Shown here: positions 4,906-8,254 of the stretch, piece by piece | Numbering within the stretch: the stretch's first letter is position 1 | Layout of the letters: every line of letters begins with the position of its first letter | Origin: Candidatus Falkowbacteria bacterium CG02_land_8_20_14_3_00_36_14 | GTDB lineage: Bacteria; Patescibacteriota; Patescibacteriia; Patescibacteriales; UM-FILTER-36-11 | Direction: 5' to 3' | DNA length: 8,254 bases | Assembly (NCBI GenBank): GCA_002781265.1 | Contig: PETS01000018.1 | Coordinates: 1-8,254 of the forward strand | Notes under the pieces: generated by a model | Seen by the model: the letters and a program-made list of their open reading frames with translations, nothing else | What the model was told of the DNA's origin: nothing | The model's database searches: none | Program-made: the position numbers and the translations under genes

Positions 4906-4913
4906 CCCCCCTT
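4906..4913 (-). promoter_or_regulatory. strong Shine-Dalgarno of the 83-residue gene
   Basis: AAGGGGGG on the minus strand ends 6 nt before the ATG at 4899, a suitable distance. Every other start in the window lacks such a site, so this one both supports the start and marks the gene as unusual here. Confidence 0.75.
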
Positions 4914-4950
4914 ATAAAATGGTTAAAAAGAGCTAATCATCCATTTTATA
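4913..4950 (-). promoter_or_regulatory. 10-bp inverted repeat abutting the Shine-Dalgarno
   Basis: The arms tataaaatgg (4913-4922) and ccattttata (4941-4950) are perfect reverse complements separated by 18 nt. The proximal arm ends at the first base of the Shine-Dalgarno of the 83-residue gene. In RNA this could form a leader hairpin next to the ribosome site; in DNA it could be a two-fold operator. Function is inferred only from position. Confidence 0.5.
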
Positions 4951-5019
4951 TAAAAAATAAAATTTAATTTTTCTTTATTTTGCCGATATTAAGTTGAAAA
5001 ACAGAACAACTATTAAAAC

Positions 5020-5053
5020 ATTATAATTTATCAAATTTATTTTATAAAGTCAA
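5020..5053 (-). promoter_or_regulatory. candidate promoter for the 83-residue gene
   Basis: On the minus strand TTGACT (5048-5053) is followed after 17 bp by TAAATT (5025-5030); a full TATAAT lies at 5020-5025 but 22 bp from the -35. It is downstream of the ppsA stop and points toward the 83-residue gene, implying a leader of about 115 nt that contains the 10-bp inverted repeat. Confidence 0.4.
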
Positions 5054-5066
5054 GCCGATTTTATTA

Positions 5067-7472
5067 TTAAAATTTATTTATTTTTTTTCGTCGGCTGGCG
5101 GATAAAGCATTTTCTTTGGCAACAATAGCCATCGTATTTTTAACAATTGTATCCGGAGTGAGGGAAATGCTGTCTATGCCCAGTTCCACTAAGAATTGGG
5201 CGAAATCGGGAAAATCGCTCGGCGCTTGTCCGCAAATGCCTACCTTGGTCTTAGTTTTCTTGCCGACTTTAATCAAATATCTAATTAATGATTTTATTGA
5301 TTCGTTTTTTTCATTGGCCGCGCCGGCGACATTCTTCATCAATCCCGAGTCCCGGTCTATGCCCAGCGTTAATTGGGTAAGATCATTGGAACCGATAGAA
5401 AAGCCGTCAAAAATGGCGGCAAATTCTTCGGCCAAGATTATATTAGCCGGTATTTCCGCCATAACATAAACTTCCAAGCCGTTTTGGCCGCGCTTTAATT
5501 CGTTTTGGGCCATAATGGATAATACTTTTTTTCCTTCTTCTATTGTCCGGCAAAACGGAATCATAATTTTAAGGTTGGTAAGCCCCATTTCATCCCGGAC
5601 TTTTTTCAAAGCTTGGCACTCCAAGTCAAAAGCCGGTTTGTATTTCGGATCATAATAACGGGAAGCGCCTCGCCAGCCGATCATGGGGTTGGCTTCCTGC
5701 GGTTCATAGGACTGCCCGCCGATTAAATGGGCGTATTCATTAGATTTAAAATCAGATAATCTGACAATAACGTCTTTAGGGTAAAAAGCGGCGGCTATTA
5801 TAGCCACTCCTTCCGCCAATTTATCAATATAAAATTGTTTTTTATCTTTATAATCGATAGTTAAGCCGTCAATTTGTTTTTTAATTTTAAGATTTTTAAT
5901 TTTATGATAATTTATCAAAGCCAAGGGATGTATTTTTATTTTGTTATTAATAATAAATTCTTCCCGCGCTAGCCCGACGCCGTCATTGGGAATAAAAGAA
6001 GATTGGAAAGCCAAATCCGGCGAGCCGATATTCATCATTACCTTGGTTTTAGGCTTTTTAAGATTTTTGATATTTGTTTTATTTATTTTAAACGGCAGCA
6101 GGCCTTCATAAACATAGCCCTCATCGCCTTCGGCGCAGCAAATAGTTATTTTTTGCCCATTTTTTATTTTTCGGCTGGCGTTATTCGTGCCGACCACGCA
6201 GGGAATTCCCAATTCGCGCGAAACAATGGCCGCATGGCAAGTCCGTCCGCCTTTATCGGCTACAATCGCTGAAGCTATTTTCATAATCGGTTCCCAGTCA
6301 GGATCAGTCATATCGGTTACTAAGACTTGGCCGGGCTTGAATTTTACAATATCTTTTATATCCATAATTCTATTGGCGATTCCCGAGCCGATCTTACTGC
6401 CCACGCTTTGCCCCTTGGTTATTATCCGGCCCTTTTTTTCCAACTGGTATTCTTCCAATAAGTTAAAATCCCTGACGCTATGGATTGTTTCCGGCCGGGC
6501 TTGAATTATGTATAATTGGTTATCCCGGCCGTCTAAAGCCCATTCAATATCCATCGGTCGCTGATAATGTTTTTCTATAATCATGCCCCATTCGGCCAGT
6601 TTTAATACTTGTTCGTCGGTAATTGATTGCTTATGCTGCTCCGAGAGCGGTATTTTTATATTACGGACGGGCCTTTGGGGGTTTTTATTATAAATCATGC
6701 GCAACCCTTTTTTTCCGATAGACCGCGAGATAATGGCTCCAGTCGGCTTGAATATAAAAAATTCATCAGGGTTTACTTTACCTTGAACCATGTTTTCTCC
6801 CAGGCCGTAGATAGAATTTATCAAAACAGCATTTTTAAATCCTGATTCGGTATCAATAGTAAACATGACTCCGGATGCCGCCAAATCGCTTCTGATCATT
6901 TTTTGCACTCCGACCGATAAAGCAATCTTAAAATGGCCGAAGCCCTTGTCGGCCCGATAGGAAATCGCTCGATTAGTGAATAAGGAAGCAATACATTTTT
7001 TAATAGCTATTAAAAGTTCTTTTTCTCCTTTAATATTTAAATAAGTTTCCTGCTGGCCGGCGAAAGAAGCGTCCGGCAGATCTTCGGCCGTAGCGCTGGA
7101 ACGGACAGCCACGTCAAGATTTTTAGTTTTATATTGGCTAGATAATTTTTTATATGATTTTATAATAGCTGTTTCCAAGTCAGGCGGAAGCTGGGCGTTT
7201 AATATTATCTGCCTGGCCATTTGGCCGCGGCGCGCCAAATTAACCACATTGTTAATATTTAATCCTTGTAAAATTTTTTTAATCTCTTTTTTTATTCCTC
7301 CTTTTTCTAAAAAATAATTATAAGCTCCGGCCGTGGTGGCAAAACCATTAGGCACGAATATTTTTTGCGCCGCTAATTTCCTGTACATTTCTCCCAAAGA
7401 AGCATTTTTTCCACCCACGATGGGCACGTCTTCAATACCAAGCTCATCAAAAAATTTAATAAATTTAGGCAT
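5067..7472 (-). CDS. ppsA: Phosphoenolpyruvate synthase (pyruvate, water dikinase)
   Basis: PpsA converts ATP, pyruvate and water to PEP, AMP and phosphate in the cytoplasm, feeding gluconeogenesis; it belongs to the family of PPDK and PTS enzyme I. All three domains are complete in 801 residues. The N-terminal ATP-binding domain (about 15-335) has VGGKNASLGEM, the nucleotide-contacting VAVRSSATAEDLP with Arg124, and FAGQQETYL. The swivelling phosphohistidine domain (about 375-460) has GGRTCHAAI with catalytic His413. The C-terminal PEP-binding barrel (about 480-790) has GVGLAREEF, NPMIGWRG, MAEIPAN, GSNDLTQLTLGIDRDSG (around 694-710) and GICGQAPSD with catalytic Cys747. The start MPKFIKFFDELG is typical. 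No Shine-Dalgarno is seen; a good promoter lies 41-69 bp upstream. No clear terminator follows. There is no insert or damage. Confidence 0.96.
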   Translation of the reverse strand: MPKFIKFFDELGIEDVPIVGGKNASLGEMYRKLAAQKIFVPNGFATTAGAYNYFLEKGGIKKEIKKILQGLNINNVVNLARRGQMARQIILNAQLPPDLETAIIKSYKKLSSQYKTKNLDVAVRSSATAEDLPDASFAGQQETYLNIKGEKELLIAIKKCIASLFTNRAISYRADKGFGHFKIALSVGVQKMIRSDLAASGVMFTIDTESGFKNAVLINSIYGLGENMVQGKVNPDEFFIFKPTGAIISRSIGKKGLRMIYNKNPQRPVRNIKIPLSEQHKQSITDEQVLKLAEWGMIIEKHYQRPMDIEWALDGRDNQLYIIQARPETIHSVRDFNLLEEYQLEKKGRIITKGQSVGSKIGSGIANRIMDIKDIVKFKPGQVLVTDMTDPDWEPIMKIASAIVADKGGRTCHAAIVSRELGIPCVVGTNNASRKIKNGQKITICCAEGDEGYVYEGLLPFKINKTNIKNLKKPKTKVMMNIGSPDLAFQSSFIPNDGVGLAREEFIINNKIKIHPLALINYHKIKNLKIKKQIDGLTIDYKDKKQFYIDKLAEGVAIIAAAFYPKDVIVRLSDFKSNEYAHLIGGQSYEPQEANPMIGWRGASRYYDPKYKPAFDLECQALKKVRDEMGLTNLKIMIPFCRTIEEGKKVLSIMAQNELKRGQNGLEVYVMAEIPANIILAEEFAAIFDGFSIGSNDLTQLTLGIDRDSGLMKNVAGAANEKNESIKSLIRYLIKVGKKTKTKVGICGQAPSDFPDFAQFLVELGIDSISLTPDTIVKNTMAIVAKENALSASRRKKINKF

Positions 7473-7512
7473 GTTTTAAAATAAAGATGAAAAAATAACA
7501 AATAAAAATTAT

Positions 7513-7541
7513 AATATAAAATTTATTTAAATTTTTTTCAA
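7513..7541 (-). promoter_or_regulatory. ppsA promoter
   Basis: On the minus strand TTGAAA (7536-7541, five of six consensus bases), a 17-bp spacer and TATATT (7513-7518, five of six) form a good sigma-70-type promoter. It predicts a leader of about 33 nt before the ppsA ATG. A second overlapping hexamer, TATAAT, lies at 7508-7513 with poorer spacing. Confidence 0.55.
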
Positions 7542-7550
7542 CATTTTAAT

Positions 7551-7880
7551 CTATAAATTAATTTTTTTGCTCAATTCATAAATGTAGGGTATTTTCCACC
7601 ATTCGCCGTTCAAAGCTTTTATTATTCCGATTACCGAAACCACCAATAAAGCCAGCATTAATATTTGTCCGAATACTGGAAACCAGAAAATCAAACCGCC
7701 GACAATTTCAATAATAAACAGAATTAAACCTTGTTTGGCGTGGAATTGGCAGAATTTTGAATTTTTTTTAGTCAAAAGCGGAATAAGAAACAATATCCAT
7801 AAATAGGACAAAGCCGCTATGGTTTTATTAGCTTCCACATCCAAGTTGGTGGAAGAAGATGTTGATTTTTCTTCAGTCAT
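7551..7880 (-). CDS. DUF4870-type small membrane protein
   Basis: This 109-residue protein has a polar N-terminus (MTEEKSTSSSTNLDVEANKT) and three hydrophobic segments at about 20-36, 51-70 and 71-90. Between the first two is the family hallmark FCQFHAKQGL, and NGEWWKIP follows the last. This pattern is that of DUF4870/Tic20-like membrane proteins, whose biochemical role is unknown. The open frame extends upstream to an ATG at 7979, but those 33 residues (FNYSFNYAIIII…) look like translated AT-rich leader. An extended -10 promoter also lies inside that stretch, so I start at the ATG at 7880. It stops with TAG, the only non-TAA stop in the window. ppsA follows 78 bp downstream on the same strand with no terminator between, though ppsA has its own promoter. 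Confidence 0.85.
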   Translation of the reverse strand: MTEEKSTSSSTNLDVEANKTIAALSYLWILFLIPLLTKKNSKFCQFHAKQGLILFIIEIVGGLIFWFPVFGQILMLALLVVSVIGIIKALNGEWWKIPYIYELSKKINL

Positions 7881-7926
7881 AAATTTTAAAGTTAAATTTT
7901 TATTATTTATTAAATATGTTATTATA

Positions 7927-7955
7927 ATTATAGCATAATTAAAAGAATAGTTGAA
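7927..7955 (-). promoter_or_regulatory. extended -10 promoter of the DUF4870 gene
   Basis: TGCTATAAT on the minus strand (7927-7935) is a perfect extended -10 (TGnTATAAT). The -35 position at 7950-7955 (TTCAAC) is weak, as is usual for extended -10 promoters. Transcription would begin near 7920, about 40 nt before the ATG at 7880 and well downstream of the ATG at 7979. Confidence 0.55.
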
Positions 7956-8088
7956 GTATATTTGACTTTCGCCGGACATTCAGATAAAAATAAATGAGTA
8001 ATAAAATTATATTGTCAAAGAGTTGGAATTCTATGTCTGATTTTTATTAATAGCCGGGCAGATAAGCAGATTTATTTAGTTATATTAT

Positions 8089-8173
8089 GGGGATGTGGTG
8101 AAATTGGCATACACGCTTGGCTTAGGACCAAGTGCCGCAAGGCGTGAGAGTTCGAGTCTCTCCATCCCTACCA
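8089..8173 (+). tRNA. tRNA-Leu (anticodon UAG), CCA encoded
   Basis: A complete class II cloverleaf. The 7-bp acceptor stem ggggatg (8089-8095) pairs with catccct (8163-8169), with a G-U pair at the end. The anticodon stem cttgg/ccaag (8116-8120, 8128-8132) encloses loop cttagga with anticodon TAG (8123-8125), which reads CUA and probably other CUN codons. A long variable arm follows (gcc-gcaa-ggc, about 8134-8143), as expected for leucine, and then the T arm gagag-ttcgagt-ctctc. The discriminator is A8170, and CCA is encoded at 8171-8173. No confident promoter was found upstream; TTGGAA (8023-8028) with TATTAA (8045-8050) is a weak possibility. Confidence 0.97.
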
Positions 8174-8183
8174 TATTGAATTA

Positions 8184-8222
8184 GCCGCCTCGCTCGGGGC
8201 TTCGCCCCTCGCTTCGGCGGGC
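8184..8222. repeat. GC-rich hairpin repeat 10 bp after the tRNA
   Basis: The outer arms ccgcc (8185-8189) and ggcgg (8216-8220) and the inner perfect arms ggggc (8196-8200) and gcccc (8204-8208) around ttc make a two-part hairpin. The flanking segments tcgctc and tcgctt form an internal loop. The base composition is wholly unlike its AT-rich surroundings and resembles the dispersed GC-rich repeat inserted in murD and polA. It could also terminate the tRNA transcript (gggcagtttt follows), but the T-run is only four. Confidence 0.65.
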
Positions 8223-8254
8223 AGTTTTGCGAGCAAATCAAAGGGCTTTTTGAA

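Noticed and set aside
5116..6845. Four plus-strand frames (72-117 residues) inside ppsA
   Set aside because: All are antisense to conserved catalytic domains of ppsA, have no family resemblance and no promoter or ribosome site; they are shadows.
8089..8222. tRNA-Leu 3' end as an integration (att) site
   Set aside because: tRNA-Leu genes are frequent integration targets, but no integrase is visible and no duplicated tRNA 3' segment occurs in the window; the downstream GC-rich hairpin is better explained as a dispersed repeat.

Overview
The window looks like a piece of chromosome from an AT-rich, small-genome bacterium, most likely a member of the Candidate Phyla Radiation (Patescibacteria). 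That placement is an inference. It rests on very low GC, housekeeping genes in short unrelated transcription units, almost no Shine-Dalgarno sequences, TAA as the near-universal stop (one TAG, no TGA), a stand-alone LysW-like zinc ribbon, and GC-rich palindromic repeats scattered even inside genes. No phage, transposase, CRISPR array or defence gene is visible.

Layout. Bases 1-2005 (+) hold the 3' end of polA (DNA polymerase I), then murD (peptidoglycan precursor ligase). Between murD and holA, on the minus strand, lies a 50-residue gene at 2092-2244 encoding a LysW-like protein with two CxxC pairs. holA (DNA polymerase III delta subunit) follows on + and converges with rpsT (ribosomal protein S20, -), sharing a hairpin terminator that overlaps the rpsT stop. 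Further minus-strand genes are lgt (prolipoprotein diacylglyceryl transferase), an unrecognised 83-residue gene with its own leader and terminator, ppsA (phosphoenolpyruvate synthase) and a small DUF4870-type membrane protein. A tRNA-Leu(UAG) with encoded CCA lies on + near the right edge, followed by a GC-rich hairpin repeat.

The genes cover core functions: replication (polA, holA), envelope construction (murD, lgt), translation (rpsT, tRNA-Leu) and the pyruvate/PEP step of central carbon metabolism (ppsA). They do not form one pathway.

The most notable signal is that palindromic repeat elements sit in frame inside essential genes. murD carries a 101-bp element with perfect 12-bp terminal inverted repeats, a second GC-rich repeat-like insert, and two A-rich repeat tracts. 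polA carries an insert containing a perfect 9-bp-arm palindrome just before its catalytic QVHDE motif. This resembles the protein-coding palindromic elements known from Rickettsia. Second in interest are the orphan LysW-like gene and the 83-residue gene, which has a leader hairpin and the only strong Shine-Dalgarno in the window. Several -10 boxes lie so close to start codons that near-leaderless transcripts are likely.
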